Shown here piece by piece: positions 19,017-27,981 of a DNA stretch of 64,000 bases (position 1 is the first letter of the stretch; every line of letters begins with the position of its first letter). The position numbers and the translations under genes are program-made. The notes beneath the pieces are model-generated. The model was not told the DNA's origin. It saw nothing but the letters and a program-made list of their open reading frames with translations, and ran no database searches. The stretch comes from Planctomycetota bacterium. GTDB lineage: Bacteria; Planctomycetota; Planctomycetia; Pirellulales; Lacipirellulaceae. Location of the stretch: contig JAJDEF010000012.1 of NCBI GenBank assembly GCA_029259945.1, positions 62,001 through 126,000 of the forward strand, given 5' to 3'.

Positions 19017-20228
19017 CTATGAGTCGCCGGAGGCCAAATGATCGATCGGTGGAGTGGTCGCAGGCAACGTCAACGGCCCTAGCTCTAGGATGTCTCGCAA
19101 CCGTTGATTCTGTACTTGCCCATCCTTCGCAGCCAACGTGTCGCGAATAATCTCGTCTTTGAAATCGATATCCAGCTTGCCCTCGTTGGTCAAATGCAGC
19201 AGAAACGTCACCAGATTTTTCGCGACCATCTGGCTGGCATGTTGGGGCACTTCGCTGGGCAAATTCGTAGGGCCGAGAATCGTCACGCCATGTTCCACTA
19301 CGATTTGATCTGCCTGAGTCAGCTCGCAGTTGCCACCTCGCTCGGCTGCCAGATCGACAATCACCGAACCCGACCGCATGCGGCGTACCGCATCGGCGGT
19401 GACCAACAACGGCGAAGGTCGCCCGGGAATTGCCGCCGTGGCGATACAAACATCGCATTCCGCAACAATGTCGGCTAACTGTTCTTGTTGTCGCTTGACT
19501 TGTTCGTCGCTCAACTGTTTGGCATAGCCACCTTTGTCTTCGGAGTCTCCCGTGTCGAGATCCAATTCGACAAACTTGGCCCCTAAGCTTTCGATTTGTT
19601 CCTTCACCACCGCTCGCACATCGTAAGCCTGTACGACCGCTCCCAAACGGCGCGACGACGCAATCGCCTGCAGCCCAGCCACGCCCGCGCCGATCACCAA
19701 CACCTTCGCTGCAACCAATGTGCCTGCGGCCGTCATCAACATCGGAAATAACTTGGGCAGACGGTCTGCCGATTGCAGCACCGCTTTATAGCCAGCAATC
19801 GTCGCCATCGAGGAAAGAATATCCATGCTCTGGGCACGGGTAATTCGCGGGATCATTTCCATCGCGAACAAAGTCGCTTGCTTGTCGGCCAACTCGCGAA
19901 CTGCTTCAGGGCTGCCCAACGGATCGCACATGCCAATCAGCACCTGACCCGGGCGAACCAGATCGAGATCTTCACGACCCGCCTCTAGGTTTGCCCCCAG
20001 GCACCGTACTTGTAAAACGACATCGGCTTGTTCGAATGCGGCATGCCGGTTGCCAACTATCTCTGCTCCCGCTGATTGAAAATCTTCGTCAGAAAAATTC
20101 GCCGCCTCGCCGGCACCCGTTTCGACAAGCACTTGCCAGCCCGCTTTGGTGAGCGGAACAATGGCGGCGGGAACGAGCGAAACTCGTCGCTCACCGGGAA
20201 AGGTCTCTCGTACGACGGCGACTTTCAT
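19017..20228 (-). CDS. pntA: NAD(P) transhydrogenase subunit alpha part 1
   Basis: MKVAVVRETFPGERRVSLVPAAIVPLTKAGWQVLVETGAGEAANFSDEDF; KVLVIGAGVAGLQAIASSRRLGAVVQAYDVR. Confidence 0.95.
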   Translation of the reverse strand: MKVAVVRETFPGERRVSLVPAAIVPLTKAGWQVLVETGAGEAANFSDEDFQSAGAEIVGNRHAAFEQADVVLQVRCLGANLEAGREDLDLVRPGQVLIGMCDPLGSPEAVRELADKQATLFAMEMIPRITRAQSMDILSSMATIAGYKAVLQSADRLPKLFPMLMTAAGTLVAAKVLVIGAGVAGLQAIASSRRLGAVVQAYDVRAVVKEQIESLGAKFVELDLDTGDSEDKGGYAKQLSDEQVKRQQEQLADIVAECDVCIATAAIPGRPSPLLVTADAVRRMRSGSVIVDLAAERGGNCELTQADQIVVEHGVTILGPTNLPSEVPQHASQMVAKNLVTFLLHLTNEGKLDIDFKDEIIRDTLAAKDGQVQNQRLRDILELGPLTLPATTPPIDHLASGDS

Positions 20229-20417
20229 GGCGATCCTGGCAGGTCGGTCGGGGTGTCTGAACGCTTACGGTTGCCGTGGCAGATCCAGCCAAATCGGCTC
20301 GAAAACCACAGCAACAATTACAAAGATTGTGGCAGATTTTCGCCCCGCTCACCATAGGCGATGGAACAATATAGCCCGACCATCCTGGTCGGTAGTGCCC
20401 GATACCCCGAGGCAGTA

Positions 20418-21779
20418 CTACGGCAATTCATAACTATGCTGAGACACCACCACCTGCGGCAAATCGATGCCAAGGCTCATTAACTCATCATCCCCAGCCA
20501 CGGCGATCTGGCCCACCACACCAATCCGACGACCAATCGTAACGGTCGACCGCTGGACGAGAACGGGAATGGCGTCCGACGCTGCTTGGCCGTCCAGCAT
20601 CACAAAGCATAAGGTTCGGTTGCCCACAGGCTGAGCGCTCTCGACATGACCGGCAAAAACGATGCCCTGGTTCAACCGACCAGAGTGACCCCACCACCGA
20701 GAAGCAATCGTCGTCAAATCATCCTTTGTCTCTGCATTAGCCAACACCCGGCCAAACACAACCTTGGCATCTTGCATCTCGGCACTTGGTTGGTGCGAAA
20801 GAAAGAATTGCTCCGCCAATTGGCAAAGTGCCATGTAGGCCTGCCCTTTTCGAGAAATCGATTCTCGCGTACTCAAGTCCCCTTCTGCAAATCGCGGCAA
20901 CGCGTTTCTCGCTGCGATCACCAGTCCGCCCAACTGATCCACCGACAACTCCGATGCCGCAGGCAGGGTGGAAATCGGTTGCTCAGCCGCAGTGGTTTGT
21001 ACCGATTCATCTCGAAGAACCAACGGAGGAAGCGGGGGAACCACTTCTGGCAAGGCGTCGTCGATCGGTTGCGCACTGGCGAGCTGTTCTTGCTCTTCGA
21101 GCATCATCCGCGGTTCTTCAGTCATGGGAGCAGTAGTGGGCAGTAAAGACGCGGGCAGATAGTTCGCCAACCCCACGAAGTCCGCACTTGGCCCACGCAT
21201 CCACAACAGGGCAAAAAGTCCGAGGAAGGTTCCCAGTAGGCCTGGCCCTGCGATCACCGCCGCCATCTTGACCCAGGGACGCCGTGGCGATCGGCGCTGC
21301 GAAGCAACTTGCAGCGCCACGCTAAGTTCCTCGTGATTGGTAGGCGAAACCAGATCAGGCGCAAATGTCTCGGCCTGCGCTGGCGGATCGAGGTGAAATT
21401 CAAACTCAGGCTGTTCGATCGGCTGAGATTCTACCTCAGCACTCGCCTCAGACTCGATGGAGTCTGTTTCGATCGCCCGCTTCAATCGTGCTTCCCAGCT
21501 TGGTAGCGAACTGATGTCGGTAACTTCACCGGCGGTCTCTGGAGTCAACTCGCCTGGCGTCACGAAAGTTTCAGCCGCTGCAGTCTCCACCACAGGCACT
21601 TCGGGCGATTCCACCTGGCAAACAATCCGCGCTGCCGGCAAATCTTGCTGCCGAGCGTTCGCTAATAAAAAAGTCGCGCCGCATAGGGGGCATTCGGCAG
21701 GATCGTCCGAAGAAGCGGTTTCTGGAACCGCCAACTGTCTTGCACATTGTGGGCACGTGGCGATCGATACCATGGCCAT
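20418..21779 (-). CDS. Hypothetical membrane protein with N-terminal zinc ribbon
   Basis: CPQCARQLAVPE...CPLCGATF, then an acidic linker and one TM segment (MAAVIAGPGLLGTFLGLFALLWM). Confidence 0.75.
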   Translation of the reverse strand: MAMVSIATCPQCARQLAVPETASSDDPAECPLCGATFLLANARQQDLPAARIVCQVESPEVPVVETAAAETFVTPGELTPETAGEVTDISSLPSWEARLKRAIETDSIESEASAEVESQPIEQPEFEFHLDPPAQAETFAPDLVSPTNHEELSVALQVASQRRSPRRPWVKMAAVIAGPGLLGTFLGLFALLWMRGPSADFVGLANYLPASLLPTTAPMTEEPRMMLEEQEQLASAQPIDDALPEVVPPLPPLVLRDESVQTTAAEQPISTLPAASELSVDQLGGLVIAARNALPRFAEGDLSTRESISRKGQAYMALCQLAEQFFLSHQPSAEMQDAKVVFGRVLANAETKDDLTTIASRWWGHSGRLNQGIVFAGHVESAQPVGNRTLCFVMLDGQAASDAIPVLVQRSTVTIGRRIGVVGQIAVAGDDELMSLGIDLPQVVVSQHSYELP

Positions 21780-21914
21780 GTCCTTATGTAGACTTCAGAA
21801 AAAATCCTCGAGCTTTACTCACCCCCCGACAAGTGCTCACTGGACGTCCAGTGTAACACGAGAGCCCAAACTTGTGGGGACGCAAATACCCGGGTTATGA
21901 GCCAGAACAGTCCG

Positions 21915-23429
21915 CTACAGGCCATAAACTTTACCAAATTTTTCCTGCAACTGTTCCATCAACGGCTCGTGAGATAGCGGCGCGCCGCTGATGCGCTCGA
22001 CCAACTGCGCCGGCGAATAGCGACGACCATGCTGATGGATTTTTGTTCGCAACCATTCTCGCAACTCACCAAACTTGCCCTGTCGGAAGCTGGCGTCAAA
22101 ATCGCCCAAATCTTTCTGGGCTTGTGCAAAGAATTGGGCCGCGTATAAGTTGCCCATCGCGTAGGTCGGAAAATAACCAAACAAACCGGCACTCCAATGC
22201 ACGTCCTGCAACACACCATCGGCATCGCTTGGCGGCACGATGCCCAGATAGTGTTCGTATTTTTCGTTCCAAGCGGCGGGCAAGTCGGCAACCTGCAGAT
22301 CATCTTCGATCATCGCTTTCTCTAGCTCAAAACGAATGAGAATATGCAGATTATAGGTCACCTCGTCCGCCTCAACACGTATCAACGAGGGCTGCACTTC
22401 GTTAATCGCATCATAGAAAGTCGAGAGTTCAACACCGTTCAAAGCCGCAGGGAAGGCCTTTTGTGCTAACGGGAAAAAATATTCCCAGAACGAACGACTT
22501 CGGCCTACTTGATTCTCCCACATCCGCGATTGTGATTCGTGAATCGCCATCGAAACAAATTCTGCCAGCGGAATTCCAAACTGGTCGTCTGGCAACCCCT
22601 GCTCGTAGATGCCATGCCCCGCTTCGTGCAAAATGCTAAATAAGCCGTCGTTGAACGATCGGGGGTCGTAACGCGTGGTCAACCGAACATCGCGCGGGCC
22701 GAGCGTCACGCAGAAGGGATGATGGGTGACATCGAGTCGACCAGCATCAAAATCAAAACCGATTTCTGCCGCGGCCTGTTTGCCAAATGTTTCTTGGGCG
22801 ACAACCGGATACTCGCGGGCCAACACGCTGGCGTCGGGCCGGGTTGAGCTGTCGGAAATCGCTTGCACTAACGGCACCAGCGCGTCGCGGAGCCCCATGA
22901 GCACTCGTCCCACATTCGCTGCCGTCTCGCCCGGCTCATATTGGTCGAGCAACGCATCGTAGGGCGTCGTTTCGTAACCTAGGGCGGCTGCCTCTTGCCG
23001 TTTTAGATCGACCGTCTTTTCTAACAGCGGTCGAAACTTAGCAAAATCGTCGGCTTCGCGTGCCTCGGCCCACGCTTGTTGCCCTCGGACGGCGGTTCGC
23101 GTTAGCTCTTCGACCAACGATTGCGGCAGTCGCACTTTTTTGTCGTAGTCTCGCCGTAGTAGGCGAATCACCGCGGCGGTTTGGCTATCGGGTTTGGCTG
23201 CCAAGGAGCTCTCCGCCAGTTCATCCAGCCACCCGCCGATTTTGGCATCGGTCTGCTTTTGATGCGTCAGGCCCGACAAATAGGCGGCTTGGTCTGCCCG
23301 ATAGGCCCCGCCGGTGCTCGGCATTTTCGTGCGCTCATCCCATTCTAGCAATTGCTGAATCGAGTCGATCAAAGCCGCCTCCTTGGCTTGATCGCATAGC
23401 AGTTGATACGTTTCGTCATGACTGGCCAT
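21915..23429 (-). CDS. M32 family carboxypeptidase
   Basis: HHPFCVTLGPRDVRLTTRYDPRSFNDGLFSILHEAGHGIYEQGLP (HExxH), IHESQSRMWENQVGRS. ORF continues upstream to 23573 but MASHDETYQLL is the likely start. Confidence 0.94.
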   Translation of the reverse strand: MASHDETYQLLCDQAKEAALIDSIQQLLEWDERTKMPSTGGAYRADQAAYLSGLTHQKQTDAKIGGWLDELAESSLAAKPDSQTAAVIRLLRRDYDKKVRLPQSLVEELTRTAVRGQQAWAEAREADDFAKFRPLLEKTVDLKRQEAAALGYETTPYDALLDQYEPGETAANVGRVLMGLRDALVPLVQAISDSSTRPDASVLAREYPVVAQETFGKQAAAEIGFDFDAGRLDVTHHPFCVTLGPRDVRLTTRYDPRSFNDGLFSILHEAGHGIYEQGLPDDQFGIPLAEFVSMAIHESQSRMWENQVGRSRSFWEYFFPLAQKAFPAALNGVELSTFYDAINEVQPSLIRVEADEVTYNLHILIRFELEKAMIEDDLQVADLPAAWNEKYEHYLGIVPPSDADGVLQDVHWSAGLFGYFPTYAMGNLYAAQFFAQAQKDLGDFDASFRQGKFGELREWLRTKIHQHGRRYSPAQLVERISGAPLSHEPLMEQLQEKFGKVYGL

Positions 23430-23553
23430 CGAGATTCCACTCCTTTGATTGCAAGCACCGCCATCGGTTATGATGACTGAAAGGTAAATTGGAACCAATC
23501 GCCCCGACGGCGAACAGTGCCTTTTGTGCAGACAAATAATTCGAGGCCCCACC

Positions 23554-24243
23554 ATGCTCGACATTCTCGTCATCGCCCCTCATCCCGACGACGCCGAACT
23601 TGGTATGGGCGGAGCCATTCTCAAGTTCAAAAGCGAAGGCCTGCGGGTGGGTGTGCTGGATCTTACCAACGGCGAACCCACCCCCCACGGCTCGCTAGAA
23701 ATCCGCGCTCAAGAAACGGCCGCCGCCACAAAAATTCTTGACCTCGACTGGCGGGACAACCTCGGCCTGCCGAACCGCAGCCTGGAACCTACCCTCGAAG
23801 CACGCGCCCAACTTGCAGGCGTTATTCGTTTGCAACGTCCCCGTTGGCTCTTCGCCCCCTACTGGACCGACGCCCACCCCGACCACGTCGCCGCGACCCA
23901 GTTGGTCGAAGCCGCCCGCTTTTGGGCGAAGCTTTCGAAAACCGACATGCCCGGCGAGCCGCACCACCCCGAGCGAATTTACAATTACTACTGCGTCCAT
24001 CTCAAGCTCGTGCCGCAGCCGGCGTTTGTGCTCGACATCAGCGAGCACTGGCAACAAAAGCGAGCCGCCATCGAGTGCTATCAAAGCCAGTTCATCACCG
24101 GTCGACCCACCGAGCCACCCACCTTCGTCGATTCCCTCCGCGACGAGGCCGCCTACTGGGGAAAAACAATCGGCACCAAATATGCCGAACCCTTCACCTC
24201 CCGCGAACCGTTAGGGCTAACGACCCTGGCAGGCCTGATTTAG
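23554..24243 (+). CDS. bshB1: PIG-L family deacetylase, BshB1-type (bacillithiol biosynthesis)
   Basis: MLDILVIAPHPDDAELGMGGAILKFKSEGLRVGVLDLTNGEPTPHGSLEIRAQE...DNLGLPNR...YWTDAHPDHVAATQLVEAARFWAKL. Confidence 0.88.
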   Translation: MLDILVIAPHPDDAELGMGGAILKFKSEGLRVGVLDLTNGEPTPHGSLEIRAQETAAATKILDLDWRDNLGLPNRSLEPTLEARAQLAGVIRLQRPRWLFAPYWTDAHPDHVAATQLVEAARFWAKLSKTDMPGEPHHPERIYNYYCVHLKLVPQPAFVLDISEHWQQKRAAIECYQSQFITGRPTEPPTFVDSLRDEAAYWGKTIGTKYAEPFTSREPLGLTTLAGLI

Positions 24244-24436
24244 AAATGCTTAGCTTCGATTTTTTTACCAAGGGTTTCTCAGGCCAAAATGTCCTGGCCA
24301 TGGAAAGTGCTAGCAGCAGATTTGGCCTGGGCTGGATTTGGGCGGTTTGATAAAAGCGGGCTGCTTTTCTGCGAATTTCTTTTACTAGCTTCATTTCTCC
24401 CGGGCTATTCAGCCGAGCGGGCGAGGATTTTCTACT

Positions 24437-25801
24437 ATGGCTACTCGTCAAGTGATGGATCACGTAACGATATGGGTGGTGAGCTTTGTTTTGCTCGCCT
24501 TTGGAACATTAGAGGGTAAGGCGGCCGATCACCCGAATCGTTCAACATCGTCCGACCTGACAGCTGGTCGAATGGTGGACTCGTTATTCGACCTCGAAAT
24601 GCCGACCGCTCAGCAGCCTTCCGATAGTCGTCACTCAGCCCGACGCCGTTTTGATTCAAGCCATACTACGATTCAGGGCCGATTGGTTCGAAATCCTGAT
24701 CGAGGGGATGGGACTCCATCGTTCGCGCTCATCGACTCCTATGGCGGAGTATTGCGCTATGTCGAGCCGGTCAACCGCATTGATCTTGGGCCGTATATGG
24801 GGCAAACCATTGGCGTGCGCCACGATACGGGAGACACCCTTCTGGCATCGCAACTGGCGCTGCCTAGTGCGAGAGCAGGGCGAAGATTCAGTGGCGTGCA
24901 GCTGGCGGGCTATGAACAAACCCTATCGCCGGGAGGAAGCGTCTCAGCACCAATCACTCTGCTCCAAGGGCAGGAACCGATTTATCTCGACGAGGGCTTT
25001 AATTTTGGTGGCTACCCAGATCAAGGTGGCCCCATTGGCGTTCGTAGAGGTCGTCGCGGACTGCGTTCACAGGGGTTGGGTTTTTATGTCGGTTACGAAC
25101 TAACCGCCCTTCGACCCTATCTGTCCAATGCGGGCAGTACCGGCGGGTTCGCTTTCCCGGGCCCTGTAGGTTTTGATGACGACTATGGTTTCGGACATCG
25201 ATTTGTCGTTGGCTACGATGGTGGTTCTGGTTTGGGCGCAAGATTTCGTTACTGGTTCTACAATCATGGCCATGACTTCGTAGCCTCGCCGCCTGCGGCT
25301 GCAGCCGTCGCTGGATCGGTCGGCATCGACCTGGACGTGCTTGACCTTGAACTCACTCTGGACGAGCAACTACGCAATTGGAACCTCATGCTCTCGGGTG
25401 GTTTCCGTTACGGCCGCGCCGGTCTTAGCGGGTTGAACCCGGGGGGTTCAGAGCTGTTCTTCGAGGGTGTTGGCCCGACGGTAGCTATCGAGGCGCGTCG
25501 TAAATTTGGTGACCGAGGTTTGCACCTCATCGGAAATTTTCGAGTCGCTTTGCTCTACGGTGACTGGAACAACTACCTGAACGGTGCGACGCCCGCAAAA
25601 GTCGAGGATGAGATCACCACGGTGTTCGAAAACCAGTTGGGAGTCGGCTTTACCCGTGACCTTGGCTTCGCGACAGTCACTCTCCGAACGGTCTGGGAAA
25701 CGCAGTTTTGGCTCAATGATACGCTAGCAGATGAGTCGAACGGAATCGGCTCGAATCTAACCTTCGCCGGTCCAACCTCCTCGGTCGAGCTGCGATTCTA
25801 A
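24437..25801 (+). CDS. BBP7-like outer-membrane beta-barrel protein
   Basis: 454 aa; N-terminal SSDLTAGRMVDSLFDLE...LRYVEPVNRIDLGPYMGQTIGVRHDTGDTLLASQLALP shared with the next gene; barrel-like C-terminus ending in VELRF. Confidence 0.7.
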   Translation: MATRQVMDHVTIWVVSFVLLAFGTLEGKAADHPNRSTSSDLTAGRMVDSLFDLEMPTAQQPSDSRHSARRRFDSSHTTIQGRLVRNPDRGDGTPSFALIDSYGGVLRYVEPVNRIDLGPYMGQTIGVRHDTGDTLLASQLALPSARAGRRFSGVQLAGYEQTLSPGGSVSAPITLLQGQEPIYLDEGFNFGGYPDQGGPIGVRRGRRGLRSQGLGFYVGYELTALRPYLSNAGSTGGFAFPGPVGFDDDYGFGHRFVVGYDGGSGLGARFRYWFYNHGHDFVASPPAAAAVAGSVGIDLDVLDLELTLDEQLRNWNLMLSGGFRYGRAGLSGLNPGGSELFFEGVGPTVAIEARRKFGDRGLHLIGNFRVALLYGDWNNYLNGATPAKVEDEITTVFENQLGVGFTRDLGFATVTLRTVWETQFWLNDTLADESNGIGSNLTFAGPTSSVELRF

Positions 25802-25914
25802 GAAAAACCTTGAAAATTGGCCTTGCGTGGTTTTTCGTGTGTTTGCTACAAGTCCGCCGCTTATCAAGATGTAGGTTCTTCTCTTCTACCAATTTAGAGC
25901 CACTTCGCTGACGC

Positions 25915-27906
25915 ATGTCGGTTGGGGTGCGCAATCAAGGACAAAGCTCGATGGTTATTCAACTATTGCGTTTCGCTGGTGCGCTTTGCGCTGCCAATCT
26001 CATTCTGCTTTCACTGATAATCGCTGTTGGCGATGCGGCCGACGGGCCGAATCAAGTGACGCACTCCGACTTTGCCGCAGGGCAACTTGTCGATTCAGTC
26101 TTCGAACCTGAGGTGTCTGCCCCATCGTCTCGTCAGGCGAGCCCCAAAAAATCACGCCGTGCGGCACTTCAAGGGCAACTCGTTGACAACCCGAACACCA
26201 GCGAAGGCTTGCCGCCATTTGCTTTAGTCAATCGTCAGGGGCAAGTTCTGCGTTATGTCGAACCGGTAAAAGAAATCAACCTGGAAGCCTACCTTGGCGA
26301 AACGGTCGCGGTGCGCCAAGATACGGGCAGAGTGCTGTTAGCTTCGCAGCTTGCTTTGCCGAAAAGATCGCCACAGAGTGAGGTCGAGTATAACAAAGTT
26401 GAATTATCGGCATTTCAAGAGCCGACACCTGCTGATGAACCCGAGCCGATTCTGGCCGGTGAGGTGACTGAAGAAGCTGTCGACGAAGAAGTTGACGAAG
26501 AATCGGTGGTGACACCCGAGACCGACCAAGGCCCTACCTTCTACGACGAAGGTTACGAAGAAGGCTACGGCGGCGAAGTTGATTTTGGCGGATGCCCCCA
26601 ATGCGGAAACGGCACCTGCCAAGGTCGTGGCGGATGTGCCCCAGGTGCGCGAGGAGTAATCTACGCTCACGGCGAGTACTTGTCGTGGTGGCTGGAAGGA
26701 ATGGATACGCCACCGCTCGTTATTCAGAGCCCCAATGCCAACTTCAACCCCTCGGAGATTATTTACGGCGGTGCTCCGATACTCGAAGACCAACGAGATG
26801 GCGGGAGAATTACCTTCGGGCTTTGGCTCGACGATTGCGGACAGTGGGCCATCGAAGGCGACTACCTTGCTTTGGGCGATCTGGACGAAGCTTTTCGAGC
26901 GGGTGGAAACGATGGTCAACCTGGCCCTACCGGACAGTTCATTGGCCGGCCGTTTTTCAATACCGTCCCATTTACGAATACCCAAGGCGTGGTGGTGCCG
27001 CGAGGCCCTGCACGCGAGGACGTTGATACCCAAGGGCTCGATGGTTTTGTGACCGTCCGATCGCGAAGCGAATTTCAATCGGCCGGCATACGCCTAAGGC
27101 ATAGCCTTTGTTGTGCCGAAGGCTGCGATACGGGTTGTGGCTCGGTGGTCACTTGCGGTAGTGGTTGTGGTGCTGGAGTTGCTTGGCCGTATGGAGGCCC
27201 GATGGGACGTCTATTCCGATTGATGAAATACGGGACGAAACGGACGGATGTCATCTATGGAATTCGCTGGGCTAGTTTGGACGAAAGCCTTGGTATCCGA
27301 GAAGACTTAGTCGTCGTCCAAGGCCCTCCGACGGTTGGAACCACTTTTGTGGTGAACGACCTGTTCGAGACGAGTAATGATTTCGTCGGCGGCGATATTG
27401 GTTTTATGATGGAATGGGAACGACGCCGCTGGTCGCTAGAATTTCTCTCAAAAATTGCCATCGGCAATACGCGTCAGCGGGTTGATATCAATGGCAACAC
27501 CACCACCGGTGGAACTGCCACGCCGGGTGTCGCCGAGGGGGGACTTCTTACTCAGCGTTTTGTGCATCCTGGTGCGGACGGCATCCCGGGGAATGCTGAC
27601 GATTTTGTCGTGGGGAATATCGGCAGATATGAGCGCGACGAGTTTAGCATGATTCCTGAAATCGGAGCCACCCTGGGCTACCGGGTCACCCCTCGGCTTA
27701 AACTGACGCTCGGTTACACGCTGTTGTACTGGAGCAATGTCGTACGGCCAGGCGACCAGATCGATCTCGATGTGAACGGCAATCTTATTCCCAGTACGGC
27801 GGTTGATCCCGCAACGGTCGTGATTGGCGATCATCCGCGATTTGAATTCCGCCAAACCGATATCTGGGCTCAGGGAATAAATTTCGGCGGCGAATATCGC
27901 TGGTAA
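25915..27906 (+). CDS. BBP7-like outer-membrane beta-barrel protein (paralogue)
   Basis: 663 aa; shared N-terminal module; Cys-rich segment (CPQCGNGTCQGRGGC); C-terminal RLKLTLGYTLLYWSNVVRPGDQID, typical of BBP7/Lpg1974-like barrels. Confidence 0.8.
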   Translation: MSVGVRNQGQSSMVIQLLRFAGALCAANLILLSLIIAVGDAADGPNQVTHSDFAAGQLVDSVFEPEVSAPSSRQASPKKSRRAALQGQLVDNPNTSEGLPPFALVNRQGQVLRYVEPVKEINLEAYLGETVAVRQDTGRVLLASQLALPKRSPQSEVEYNKVELSAFQEPTPADEPEPILAGEVTEEAVDEEVDEESVVTPETDQGPTFYDEGYEEGYGGEVDFGGCPQCGNGTCQGRGGCAPGARGVIYAHGEYLSWWLEGMDTPPLVIQSPNANFNPSEIIYGGAPILEDQRDGGRITFGLWLDDCGQWAIEGDYLALGDLDEAFRAGGNDGQPGPTGQFIGRPFFNTVPFTNTQGVVVPRGPAREDVDTQGLDGFVTVRSRSEFQSAGIRLRHSLCCAEGCDTGCGSVVTCGSGCGAGVAWPYGGPMGRLFRLMKYGTKRTDVIYGIRWASLDESLGIREDLVVVQGPPTVGTTFVVNDLFETSNDFVGGDIGFMMEWERRRWSLEFLSKIAIGNTRQRVDINGNTTTGGTATPGVAEGGLLTQRFVHPGADGIPGNADDFVVGNIGRYERDEFSMIPEIGATLGYRVTPRLKLTLGYTLLYWSNVVRPGDQIDLDVNGNLIPSTAVDPATVVIGDHPRFEFRQTDIWAQGINFGGEYRW

Positions 27907-27981
27907 TCTGAAGGCCCCTCACTAGCCGATACAACCCTTTGTAGGGTTGCGCGGCAATCTTCTGTTTTCTCCACGCTAGCA

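Noticed and set aside
26404-27078. 224-aa minus-strand ORF
   Set aside because: Lies inside the 663-aa outer-membrane gene on the opposite strand; no motif.
27932-27949. CAACCCT-TTGT-AGGGTTG hairpin after the second BBP7-like gene
   Set aside because: Short 7-bp stem without T-run; weak support for a terminator call.
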